From 2-02-FULL-66-14 sp964651335 (GTDB lineage: Bacteria > Pseudomonadota > Gammaproteobacteria > Burkholderiales > SG8-39), in NCBI GenBank assembly GCA_964651335.1, contig CAZYVT010000011.1, positions 1 through 64,000 on the forward strand: a stretch of DNA of 64,000 nucleotides, in the 5' to 3' direction. Positions 44,396-52,202 of the stretch are shown piece after piece. The position numbers and the translations under genes were made by a program. Position 1 is the stretch's first letter. Every line of letters begins with the position of its first letter. Below the pieces are notes generated by a model that saw only the letters and a list, made by a program, of their open reading frames with translations, had not been told where the DNA came from and searched no databases.

Positions 44396-45316
44396 TCACT
44401 GCGTATCCTCGTCCGGCTTCGTCACACGGCCCGACTCCTTCGTCGCGAGCGTCTGAAACGAATCCGGGTGCTTCAGGTTGAACTGCGTCACGTGCTGCAA
44501 GTGCTCCGGATTGAACCCGACCTGGCGGATCTCGTCGATGAGTTCCAGGAACTCCTTGCTATTCTTGACTTTGGTGGAGTTCACCGCGCTCGGCAGGTGA
44601 TAGTCGGCCACTATGCGCGAGCCGCGCTTTACAGCCGGACCGTTCCCGCGATCGTCGGTGTAATACTGCGACAGCACCAGCACGCGCGTGCCCAGATATA
44701 CCGCCTCTTCCATGTCGTGGGTGACGAAGAAGATGCTCATGCGGTGCTCATCCCACAGCTCGAGCAGGAACACCTGCATGGTCTCGCGCGTTTCCGGGTC
44801 GAGCGCACCGAAGGGCTCGTCCATCATGAGGATCTTCGGATTGGTGATCAGGGCCTGGGCGATCGCCACGCGCTGCTGCATGCCGCCCGAGAGCTCGTGT
44901 GGATACTTCTGCGCATGTTCGGCCAACCTCACCCGCTCCAGATACTTCATCGCCTCGTCGCGAAACTCCGCGCGCCGCTGCACCCGTTCGAATAACCCGA
45001 TGCGAAGATTTCTTCCCAGCATGACGTTCTCGACGACCGTCAGATGAGGGTACAAGGAATAGCGCTGGTAGACGATCCCCCGGTCGGTCCCCGGAGCGGT
45101 GACCTCGGCCCCATCGATGAAGATCTCGCCCGATGTAGGCGTCTCCTCGCCCAGGATCAGGCGAAAAAGCGTCGACTTGCCGCAGCCGCTCGGCCCGACG
45201 ACCGAGCAAAACGTTCCGGGGCTCGCCGCAAGGTCCACATCATCGAGGACAATCTTCTGCCCGTAGTACTTGTAAAGGTCCTCGATGTGCAGCAGGTTGG
45301 GGGGCGCGCTTGCCAT
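44396..45316 (-). CDS. ABC transporter ATPase (nitrate/sulfonate/taurine type)
   Basis: A 306-aa NrtD/SsuB/TauB-like ATPase. Walker A GPSGCGKST, signature LSGGMQQRVAIAQAL, Walker B ILMMDEPFGALD and the H-loop FVTHDMEEAVYLG are intact. It has a ~60-residue extra C-terminal extension (KNSKEFLELIDEIRQVGF) of unknown role. ATG 45316 lies 2 bp after the permease stop. It energises import through the adjoining permease. Confidence 0.92.
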   Translation of the reverse strand: MASAPPNLLHIEDLYKYYGQKIVLDDVDLAASPGTFCSVVGPSGCGKSTLFRLILGEETPTSGEIFIDGAEVTAPGTDRGIVYQRYSLYPHLTVVENVMLGRNLRIGLFERVQRRAEFRDEAMKYLERVRLAEHAQKYPHELSGGMQQRVAIAQALITNPKILMMDEPFGALDPETRETMQVFLLELWDEHRMSIFFVTHDMEEAVYLGTRVLVLSQYYTDDRGNGPAVKRGSRIVADYHLPSAVNSTKVKNSKEFLELIDEIRQVGFNPEHLQHVTQFNLKHPDSFQTLATKESGRVTKPDEDTQ

Positions 45317-45318
45317 CG

Positions 45319-46140
45319 CTACGCCTGCGGTGCGAGATACCAGCCGTAACGCCTGGTAACCAGCAAACGCAGCAGCGAATCCATCAGAAAGCCCAGCAGA
45401 ATGATCCACAGGACGTACGGCAGAATCACGTCCATCGCCAGGTATCGACGTACCAGGAAAATTCGATAGCCGAGTCCCTCGGTCGCTGCGATCGCCTCGG
45501 CTGCAATGAGGAAAAGCCAGGCCGCGCCGAGCGAAAGCCGGATGTCATCGAGCAGCCGCGGCATTACTTGCGGCATGACAATGCGGTAGATGATCGAAAA
45601 TCGGGATGCCCCCAGCGTAATCGCCTTGGTGATCTGCTCGCGCGGGATCTTCTCCACGGTGAGCAGGATGTCGCGCGCGATTACCGGAAAGACGCCCAGA
45701 AATATCAGCGTGACCTTGGCAAGCTCGTCTACGCCCAAGCTGACGAACAGGATCGGCAGCACCGCGAGGGGCGGCACCATGGAAAGGAACGTGAGGAAAC
45801 TCGAAAACAGCGTCTTGAATCGCGGCCGCAACCCCATGTTCAGGCCCAGAAGCAAGCCAAACGAGGCGGCGATTCCTACGCCCAGGCCGATGCGCCGCAG
45901 GCTCGCCCAGGTGTCTTCCCACAGCAGGTACTCGCCGCTCTGCGGGTCCGGCGTGAATGCCATGCGGCTTACCGCCTCGCCCATTTTGGCGAGGCCCGGC
46001 AATATCTTGTCGTCCGGATTGTCCGCGAGCCGCAGGTAGGACGCGATCAGATAGGTGGCGACGACCAGCACATAGGGGATCAGCGCCAGAGACAGCCGGC
46101 GGCCATTTCCGGTGCGGTTCAATCGAGCAGTCTCCGGCAC
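45319..46140 (-). CDS. ABC transporter permease (SsuC/TauC type)
   Basis: A 273-aa inner-membrane permease. About six helices and the EAA loop (EQITKAITLGASRFSIIYRIVMPQ) are visible. An unusually long periplasmic loop (SRMAFTPDPQSGEYLLWEDT) separates the first two helices. Its start overlaps the preceding hypothetical gene by 22 bp. Partner ATPase follows; the nearest solute receptor is the NrtA-like protein at 46737-47774. Confidence 0.9.
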   Translation of the reverse strand: MPETARLNRTGNGRRLSLALIPYVLVVATYLIASYLRLADNPDDKILPGLAKMGEAVSRMAFTPDPQSGEYLLWEDTWASLRRIGLGVGIAASFGLLLGLNMGLRPRFKTLFSSFLTFLSMVPPLAVLPILFVSLGVDELAKVTLIFLGVFPVIARDILLTVEKIPREQITKAITLGASRFSIIYRIVMPQVMPRLLDDIRLSLGAAWLFLIAAEAIAATEGLGYRIFLVRRYLAMDVILPYVLWIILLGFLMDSLLRLLVTRRYGWYLAPQA

Positions 46141-46694
46141 TCGTGGACCTCGGGGTAGCGCTTCTTCTCGATCGCGTAGTAAGCCCTCAACAGGCTGGAC
46201 TCGATCCCCATCGCGTCCCGCACTTTCCCGATCGGCAGATCAATATAGGACGGGTAATCGGCCTCGCACAGCGATGAGCATTCGGATATGAATCCGAGCC
46301 TGACCGCGTCTTTGAAAACGCGGAAGTCGTCATCGGTGAAGCGGTACGCGCGCGGGTACAGGTGCCTTGCGAAGAGACCGTAGAGGAATTCCTCGGTAGT
46401 GCTGACCTTGCCGGTACTCCCCATGCTGAAGCCGATCACGAAGGCTTCGTCCTTGGGCAAGAGCCCGCGTCCCAGGATGATATGAATGTAGTCGTGCGTC
46501 TCGAGGCTCGTGGCGCCGTGAAATACGTCCACCAGCGGCAGGTCGAACTGCGGGTTCTCCACAAATCGCACGATGTACGGAATGTCGTTTTGCTTCAGGC
46601 CGATCGCCTTGAGCGATGTGGAGCATTCGCGCAGCGTTCTGTCGGCGCACGACAGCGGCACGAACCAGTCGCGAATCTTTCGGTCCGTGTCCAT
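46119..46694 (-). CDS. hypothetical protein, weakly Coq4-like
   Basis: A 191-aa soluble helical protein. ETHDYIHIILGRGLLPKDEAF and the preceding LVDVFHGATSL recall the HDxxH-type metal motif of Coq4 (ubiquinone biosynthesis) proteins, but the rest is not convincing. RYPEVHECRRLL ends the protein. It sits between a solute receptor and the permease of the same transporter and overlaps the latter, so a linked function is likely. Function unknown. Confidence 0.6.
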   Translation of the reverse strand: MDTDRKIRDWFVPLSCADRTLRECSTSLKAIGLKQNDIPYIVRFVENPQFDLPLVDVFHGATSLETHDYIHIILGRGLLPKDEAFVIGFSMGSTGKVSTTEEFLYGLFARHLYPRAYRFTDDDFRVFKDAVRLGFISECSSLCEADYPSYIDLPIGKVRDAMGIESSLLRAYYAIEKKRYPEVHECRRLLD

Positions 46695-46736
46695 ATCGCT
46701 CGCCGGCCCACCGCGACCCGTACTGATGCGAGCCCG

Positions 46737-47774
46737 TTACAGCTTGCCGTCCGCCGCCATCTTCATGTAGCTGGCGTTGAACCGGAGCTTCACGTTCTTG
46801 CTGTCGCCCAGCACCGTGCCGTCGGGAAACTGGATGCCGACGAAATCCTTCGACTTTGCGCCCTTGCCGAACAGGCCCTTGCCAAAGGTGAAACTGCGGA
46901 TCTGGTCCATGGTTTTCTTCACGTCCGGGCCCGCGGCGAAGGCGGCGGCGTCCGCCGCCTTGTAGAACATCGCGGTGGTGGCGAGCTGCGCCCGGAACTC
47001 CGGCACGGTGCCGCCGGAGAATTTCGCCATATACTCGATGGCGGCGTCGGCGGGCTTGCCCTTGTCGGACATGATCTTCATCACCTCGTACCACGCCCCG
47101 GTCAGGGCTTTTCTGAGCGTATCCGGCGCGCTGCTGCGCACGACCATGAGGTCCATGATCTCTCCGGGGATCTGCGAGGAGTCGAACACCATCTTCGCGC
47201 CTTTGACGTTGCGCACCTGCTGCAGCGGGGGATTCCAAGTCACCACGGCGCCGTTCTTGTCGGTAGTGAAAATCGACGCAATGTCGGAGTCGCTGGTATT
47301 GACGGTCTTGATCTCGCGCTCCTTCATGCCGTTCATCTCCAGCGCACGCGCCAGCATGTAGTGCGACACCGTGAACGCAACCAGCTTCACGCTGCGCCCC
47401 TTCAGGTCCTTCACGCTGCTGCCGTTCTTCAACACGATGCCGTCGTTGCCGTTGGAGAAATCCCCGACGATGATCACAGTGGTATCGACTCCGCCCACGG
47501 CGGGGATCGTCAGGGCGTCCATGTTGGTCATGGCGCAGGCATCAAACTTGCCCCCGGTATACAGATTGATCGACTCGACATAGTCGTTGATCAGCGTCAA
47601 CTCGATCTCGATGCCGTACTTTGCCGCCCACTTCTGCAGAATCCCGGCGTTCTGGGCGTAGGCCCAGGGCTCCCACCCCGTGTAATGCGACCAGGCCACC
47701 CGGAATTTGTCCGCCGCGGCCGCCGTAATGCTCCACAACGCGAACGACAGGAACAGCGCTAGCGATTTCTTCAT
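46737..47774 (-). CDS. ABC transporter substrate-binding protein (NrtA/SsuA-like)
   Basis: A 345-aa periplasmic receptor with a signal peptide (SITAAAADKF). FRVAWSHYTGWEPWAYAQNAG and the NMDALTIPAVGGVDTTVIIV segment are NMT1/NrtA-type. Such proteins are often auto-annotated as 'putative urea ABC receptor', without evidence for urea. Overlaps nothing; 18 bp after the TelA gene stop. It is the free receptor of the transporter, in addition to two OmpA-fused ones upstream in the operon. Confidence 0.88.
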   Translation of the reverse strand: MKKSLALFLSFALWSITAAAADKFRVAWSHYTGWEPWAYAQNAGILQKWAAKYGIEIELTLINDYVESINLYTGGKFDACAMTNMDALTIPAVGGVDTTVIIVGDFSNGNDGIVLKNGSSVKDLKGRSVKLVAFTVSHYMLARALEMNGMKEREIKTVNTSDSDIASIFTTDKNGAVVTWNPPLQQVRNVKGAKMVFDSSQIPGEIMDLMVVRSSAPDTLRKALTGAWYEVMKIMSDKGKPADAAIEYMAKFSGGTVPEFRAQLATTAMFYKAADAAAFAAGPDVKKTMDQIRSFTFGKGLFGKGAKSKDFVGIQFPDGTVLGDSKNVKLRFNASYMKMAADGKL

Positions 47775-47792
47775 GGCTTTCTCCTCGGTCCG

Positions 47793-48989
47793 CTACTTGA
47801 TTTCCTGATTGAAGGTCCCGGCCACCCTCTTGGCGTTTTCGATGTTGGCGATCGACTTGCCCGCTTCCGCGCTCAGCTTGTCCAGCTCGACGATCGCCTG
47901 CGCCATCCGGGGCAGCGCCTCCTGGCGGAACTTCGCGACGTCCTCGAGCGCGGCGCGGATGTCGGCGAACGCAGTCTTGAGGGTCTCGATGTTGAGTTGC
48001 GTGCCGGCCGCCATCTTGTGGATTTCGGCGCCCTGCGTGCGGAGGTTCTTCGCGGTCTCCGCGATCAGCTTGTCGGTCGTCTCGTTCACCGCCTGGACCT
48101 TGCTCAACACGATCTTCTGATTGGCAAGGGCGAGCGCGAGCGTCACTGCCACCTGCAGCGCGCTGACCGTAACATTCACGGCGCGGTCCACGCCGCGCGC
48201 CAATTCGACGTTGTTGCGGATGATCATTTCGATCGCGAGGATGCCCTGCTGGTTGACCACGAGCTGCTGCTGCAGATCCTGGATGCGCTGGCGCAGCGGA
48301 AACAGCCACTCGGTCTGCACGAACGTCTGCCGGGGATCGCCCGGAGTCAGTTCCCGTTCGATCTTGGCGCTCAGCTTCTGGTCGATGAGCTCGCCGAGCT
48401 TGATCGCCTTTCCCAGCTTCTCGTTCAGCAGCCGCATCGCATTCTGATCGTCGTCGAGCGTAACGTTGTCGCGCATCAGCTGCTCACGGCCCATCTTGAG
48501 CGAGCGGATGATCGCGTCCATCATCGTCGAGGCACTTTCGTAGCGGCTGAAGTAGCGCTTGAGCGGCGTCCCGACGAGCGGCAGCAGCCCCATCGACCGC
48601 GTCAGCCATCCGGGCTCAAAATCGAATTTCCCCGGGTCCAGCTCTTCCACGGTCACCTTCAGGTCGACGAGCGCGTTCGCCACCTCGCCGCCTTCGTTCG
48701 TGCTCTTGTAGAGCTTGGCCACCGGCTGCTTCAGCATCAGGCTGCGGCGCGCTGATTCGCGCTGCAGCTCGAGTCCCATGGACTGGATCACCTGCTTGTT
48801 GTGGCTCTGGGTCTGGACGTCCTTGGGATCTGCCGTCAGCAATCGAGTAACGACGCTGTCGGCCTGGCCCGCAAGCGCCGGATCGGCAGGCGCCGGTGCG
48901 GTCGTCTCCACGTTGCTCAGCCAGGACATCACGTTCTCGAGCTTGTCGGACTGGACGGGTTGCGCGGCGGGCACGGTTTCGGTTGCCAT
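47793..48989 (-). CDS. telA: TelA-family toxic-anion resistance protein
   Basis: A 398-aa cytoplasmic helical protein of the TelA/KlaA family (tellurite resistance, envelope-stress associated). Visible family segments are LEPGWLTRSMGL-like FEPGWLTRSMGLLPLVGTP, SLKMGREQLMRDNVTLDDDQ and VNVTVSALQVAVTLALALANQK. ATG 48989 has a strong AGGGGAGGAAAA upstream; five more codons exist before it. It follows a coiled-coil membrane protein, as TelA (YaaN) pairs with XpaC in Bacillus. Confidence 0.9.
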   Translation of the reverse strand: MATETVPAAQPVQSDKLENVMSWLSNVETTAPAPADPALAGQADSVVTRLLTADPKDVQTQSHNKQVIQSMGLELQRESARRSLMLKQPVAKLYKSTNEGGEVANALVDLKVTVEELDPGKFDFEPGWLTRSMGLLPLVGTPLKRYFSRYESASTMMDAIIRSLKMGREQLMRDNVTLDDDQNAMRLLNEKLGKAIKLGELIDQKLSAKIERELTPGDPRQTFVQTEWLFPLRQRIQDLQQQLVVNQQGILAIEMIIRNNVELARGVDRAVNVTVSALQVAVTLALALANQKIVLSKVQAVNETTDKLIAETAKNLRTQGAEIHKMAAGTQLNIETLKTAFADIRAALEDVAKFRQEALPRMAQAIVELDKLSAEAGKSIANIENAKRVAGTFNQEIK

Positions 48990-49000
48990 TTTTCCTCCCC

Positions 49001-49825
49001 TCAACTGGGCGCTGACGAATAATCGCGTGCTCGTCTTGCGATCTGCTGCAAGTCGTTCATCGCGGTCTCCATGTTCACGTCGGACTGCTGCGAGCCCGTC
49101 TTCATCTCTCCGATGGCGGCCAGCGCGAGGTCGAGCTGCGCCAGTGCCTGCTCGTTCTGTGCGAGCCAGGCATCCACCTTCTTGAGATGGTTGCCGCGCA
49201 GGTCGAGCTGCTGATTCAGGCTCGCGAGCTCCTGGCTCCTTTGCGCCGACTGATCGCCGCTTTTCAGGGCTTCGATGCGCTGGCGGATATATTTTTCGTC
49301 GACCGTTTCCACGCTCCGAAGCGACAGCACGATCTGCCGCAGGTTGTCGATCCCCGAAAGATATACCTGTTCGGCGATGCCGAGAAACCGGCCATAGGTA
49401 ATTTCTTCCTTGCCGAGCTTGTCGCCAAGTACTTCCTCGAAAGCCTTCATCTTCTCGGCGAAACGCTGGAACTGGCTGCGTCCTTCCCGCGCGCCGGTTT
49501 CCTTCAAATCCTTCTCCAGATGCCCAACAACGTCGGCGCGATATTTGACCAGGGTCTGGTGGGCGGATTCGAGGTAGCGGGAGGCGAAATGCTCCCGCCG
49601 GAGCAGGAAATTCACGCTGAGGCTGACGATCGCTACGCCGCCGCCGATCGCCGCGCCTGTGATCAATGCCGGAGACGCAGCGACCAGAGCCGCCCCCAGC
49701 CCTCCGAGCACGGCCGCAGCCGCCGGATAGACGACGGTCGGGTGCTGCAGCGAGGCGCTCAGCACGGCCCAGTCGATGGCGCGCTTGGATAGATCAGGCA
49801 GTTCCAGCGGCATGGGAAGATGCAT
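49001..49825 (-). CDS. membrane-anchored coiled-coil protein (XpaC-like position)
   Basis: About 274 aa from ATG 49825; ATG 49813 is the alternative. Two adjacent hydrophobic segments (VVYPAAAAVLGGLGAALVAA; ALITGAAIGGGVAIVSLSVNF) are followed by ~200 residues of heptad-rich helix (LRSVETVDEKYIRQRIEALK). No catalytic motif. Its place next to telA and its layout recall XpaC partners of TelA in Firmicutes, but I see no clear sequence match. The upstream frame (to 49948) lies inside the OmpA-fusion gene and is discarded. Confidence 0.7.
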   Translation of the reverse strand: MHLPMPLELPDLSKRAIDWAVLSASLQHPTVVYPAAAAVLGGLGAALVAASPALITGAAIGGGVAIVSLSVNFLLRREHFASRYLESAHQTLVKYRADVVGHLEKDLKETGAREGRSQFQRFAEKMKAFEEVLGDKLGKEEITYGRFLGIAEQVYLSGIDNLRQIVLSLRSVETVDEKYIRQRIEALKSGDQSAQRSQELASLNQQLDLRGNHLKKVDAWLAQNEQALAQLDLALAAIGEMKTGSQQSDVNMETAMNDLQQIARRARDYSSAPS

Positions 49826-49835
49826 GCCGACGCAC

Positions 49836-51380
49836 TCAAAGCACCTCGGCGACCAGGGACAACTCGACACGCGGCAACCGGTATCCGTATGCACGCTCGG
49901 ACTCGTCAGGGAGCTGCGGCAATGGCTTGGCCGATCCGAATCCGACAATGCGCAGCCGGTTGGGGTCCACGTTGTAAGTCACCTCCAGGTAACGCGCCAC
50001 GGAATCCGCGCGCTCCTGCGACAGTTTCTTGTTTTCTTCCGGATCGCCCTTCAATCCGGTATGTCCCTTCACGATCACGCGGAAATTGGGGTAGTGCTTG
50101 AGGTTTTCCATCGCCTTGTCGAGTTCCTGCTTCCCTTCCAGGCCCAATTCCGCGGTGCCGCTCTGGAACACGACCGGCAGCGTCTTCAAGGTGCCAACCT
50201 CCTTGAGCGCACCCCACTCGGTTTCGCTCAACGGCTTGAATTGCCGCTGCAGCGATTGCGCCGGGCCGGTGTCCGCAGCCGGTCCCCCGGTGACGGATTT
50301 CACGTAGATTGCGGACAGGAACTGGCGATTGATGATGCGGTACGGATCCTGATCCGGAATCGGGTTGTCCTTGAAATCCCCGCTCTCGAGCTGGATCTTC
50401 ACAGTCGACTGGATTGCGTCCACCAGCCCGTCGGTCCCGCCCGCGCCACCCAGCCAGGACTGAACATTTTCGCTAAGACCGACCCAGGCAACGCCGTTGA
50501 GGAGCGTCTTCACCTTGTCATGGGGGATGCGCGTCGCCTCGACCACGTCCAATTCCAGGCGCAGCGGGTTCTCGCGATAGATCTTCGCCACCTCGAAGTA
50601 AGCCGAGAGCAGACTGGCCACCGCGTCCGGTCTCTCCTGCGAGAATTTCCGGCTGACGAGCAGCACATCGACAATGAGCTTGTTGGTGTTCTCGCTGCCG
50701 AGCAGCTTCACGATTCCCCCGTTCGCGAGCGCCCGCGTCACATCGGGCTCCCACAGGACGGCGACGTCGGCCTTTTTGGCCAGAAGCTTGTCGAGCGCAT
50801 CCTGAGATCCGGTCGCCTCGATCCGCCACGCGCCCTTCCGCTGGCGCAGCGCAGCGACGTCGAAATGCACCGCCATTGCTTTCAGCAGATGTTCGCTCGG
50901 CGAGTTCGGTGTGAAAGCGACCTTGAGGTCGGATCGTTTCTTCAACTCATCGACCGTGGCGGCACGGTCCTTCCAGGCGACGATCGCGTCCCCGCCCTTG
51001 GACTCGTCAATTACGGCGATGATGGTCGCGGGAAAACCTTTGGGCGAGCCGTTCAGGACGTATGCGTCGACCGTTGCCACGGCAAGTTGAAGCTCACCGT
51101 CCTTCAGGCGCTGCATCCGTCCTGCGTAGTCGGCCTTGTCATCCTGGCATTGCACCAGGTAGCCATCGGCGCGCAGGCGCTTCTTCAGGTCCGCGGAGCA
51201 CAACACGAAATAGCCGATCCAGTTGTCCACGCCGATCACCATCTTGGCCTTGGTGTCGCGCGCATCCGACGTTTCAAGCTGCAGCCGTTCCTGGACCACC
51301 GGCCAGGCGAACTTGAACCCCACGATGCCGACGATGCCAAGCGCGAGTATCGCAATGGCACTCTTCGCGTGGACGTTCAT
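49836..51380 (-). CDS. substrate-binding protein - OmpA fusion (second)
   Basis: A 514-aa envelope protein. An N-terminal membrane anchor (SAIAILALGIVGIVGFKFAW) is followed by an NMT1/NrtA-like receptor domain (~45-330: VIGVDNWIGYFVLC, VAWKDRAATVDELKKRSDLK) and a C-terminal OmpA-like peptidoglycan-binding domain (~405-510: VVFQSGTAELGLEGKQELDK, SQERADSVARYL). The OmpA domain has HTG where most members have HTD, so the Asp that binds diaminopimelate appears missing although the Arg is kept. A receptor tethered between membrane and wall. Confidence 0.88.
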   Translation of the reverse strand: MNVHAKSAIAILALGIVGIVGFKFAWPVVQERLQLETSDARDTKAKMVIGVDNWIGYFVLCSADLKKRLRADGYLVQCQDDKADYAGRMQRLKDGELQLAVATVDAYVLNGSPKGFPATIIAVIDESKGGDAIVAWKDRAATVDELKKRSDLKVAFTPNSPSEHLLKAMAVHFDVAALRQRKGAWRIEATGSQDALDKLLAKKADVAVLWEPDVTRALANGGIVKLLGSENTNKLIVDVLLVSRKFSQERPDAVASLLSAYFEVAKIYRENPLRLELDVVEATRIPHDKVKTLLNGVAWVGLSENVQSWLGGAGGTDGLVDAIQSTVKIQLESGDFKDNPIPDQDPYRIINRQFLSAIYVKSVTGGPAADTGPAQSLQRQFKPLSETEWGALKEVGTLKTLPVVFQSGTAELGLEGKQELDKAMENLKHYPNFRVIVKGHTGLKGDPEENKKLSQERADSVARYLEVTYNVDPNRLRIVGFGSAKPLPQLPDESERAYGYRLPRVELSLVAEVL

Positions 51381-51410
51381 TGGCGCGATGATTGTTTCTT
51401 GTTGCGCGGT

Positions 51411-52193
51411 TTATTTGAACTTAGTTACCGCGAACTTGGGCGCCTCGGCGAGCACATCGGCGAGCCCCTGACGCAACGCACCGGGATTGTCCGCGGCTTT
51501 GTACATCGTCCGGCCCGGCTGGTTGAGCGAATGATTGTTGCCGATGCAGAAGCCGATGGTCGACAGGACAATCGGCGATTCCTTCAATAGGGTGTTGACC
51601 GCCAGCGTCGGGTCCTGGCCGGGATTCGCCTCGCCGTCGGTAACGATCACGAGATGGTATTCGCCGTATCCCAGCTGCTTCCTGCCCTGCTCCAGCAGCT
51701 TGCCGTACGCCAAGCTCACCGAGTCGCGCAGCGGCGTGCCGCCGCTCGCGCGGACCTGATTTACCAGCCCGATGAATTTCTCGCGGTTGCCCAGGTCAAG
51801 CGGAAGCCACTCCTTCACGCCCTTATCGTCGAATACCTGCAAGCCGAGATTGGCATCCGCCGGCACCGAATCGGCGAACGCGGCGAGCGCGGCCCTGGCG
51901 GCCTCCATCTTGCTCTGATCTCCGGAGCAGGCGTGGTCCTTCATGCTCCCCGAGCCGTCGAGCACGACGTAATAGTTCTTTGCAAAGAGGTCCTTCGATA
52001 CCGCAGTCGCCTGATCGGTCGCGGGCGGCCAGGGCGGCGTCAATGTTCTCTCCGACACCGGGCCCTCTTGCAGCTTTGCACCCGCTGACTTCGCAGGTGC
52101 CGTGCTGTTTTGACCCTTGTTTAATTCACCCACAATGACGGCGGCAACGACGGCGACTATTGCAACCAGCACGAGAGACTTTTTGACTTGCAT
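51411..52193 (-). CDS. von Willebrand factor A domain protein
   Basis: A 260-aa protein with an N-terminal membrane anchor (LVLVAIVAVVAAVIVGEL) and an exported VWA domain. The MIDAS motif is intact: DGSGS (residues ~80), Thr in SGGTPLRD and Asp in IVTDGEANPG. VWA domains bind partners through a metal ion. It sits between the two SBP-OmpA genes and probably bridges them or a related periplasmic complex; that is inference. Confidence 0.88.
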   Translation of the reverse strand: MQVKKSLVLVAIVAVVAAVIVGELNKGQNSTAPAKSAGAKLQEGPVSERTLTPPWPPATDQATAVSKDLFAKNYYVVLDGSGSMKDHACSGDQSKMEAARAALAAFADSVPADANLGLQVFDDKGVKEWLPLDLGNREKFIGLVNQVRASGGTPLRDSVSLAYGKLLEQGRKQLGYGEYHLVIVTDGEANPGQDPTLAVNTLLKESPIVLSTIGFCIGNNHSLNQPGRTMYKAADNPGALRQGLADVLAEAPKFAVTKFK

Positions 52194-52202
52194 GGATCGC
52201 AC

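Noticed and set aside
46737..47774. Urea-specific ABC transport
   Set aside because: Similar proteins carry that automatic name, but nothing in the sequence indicates urea; no urease or UrtBC-type permeases here.
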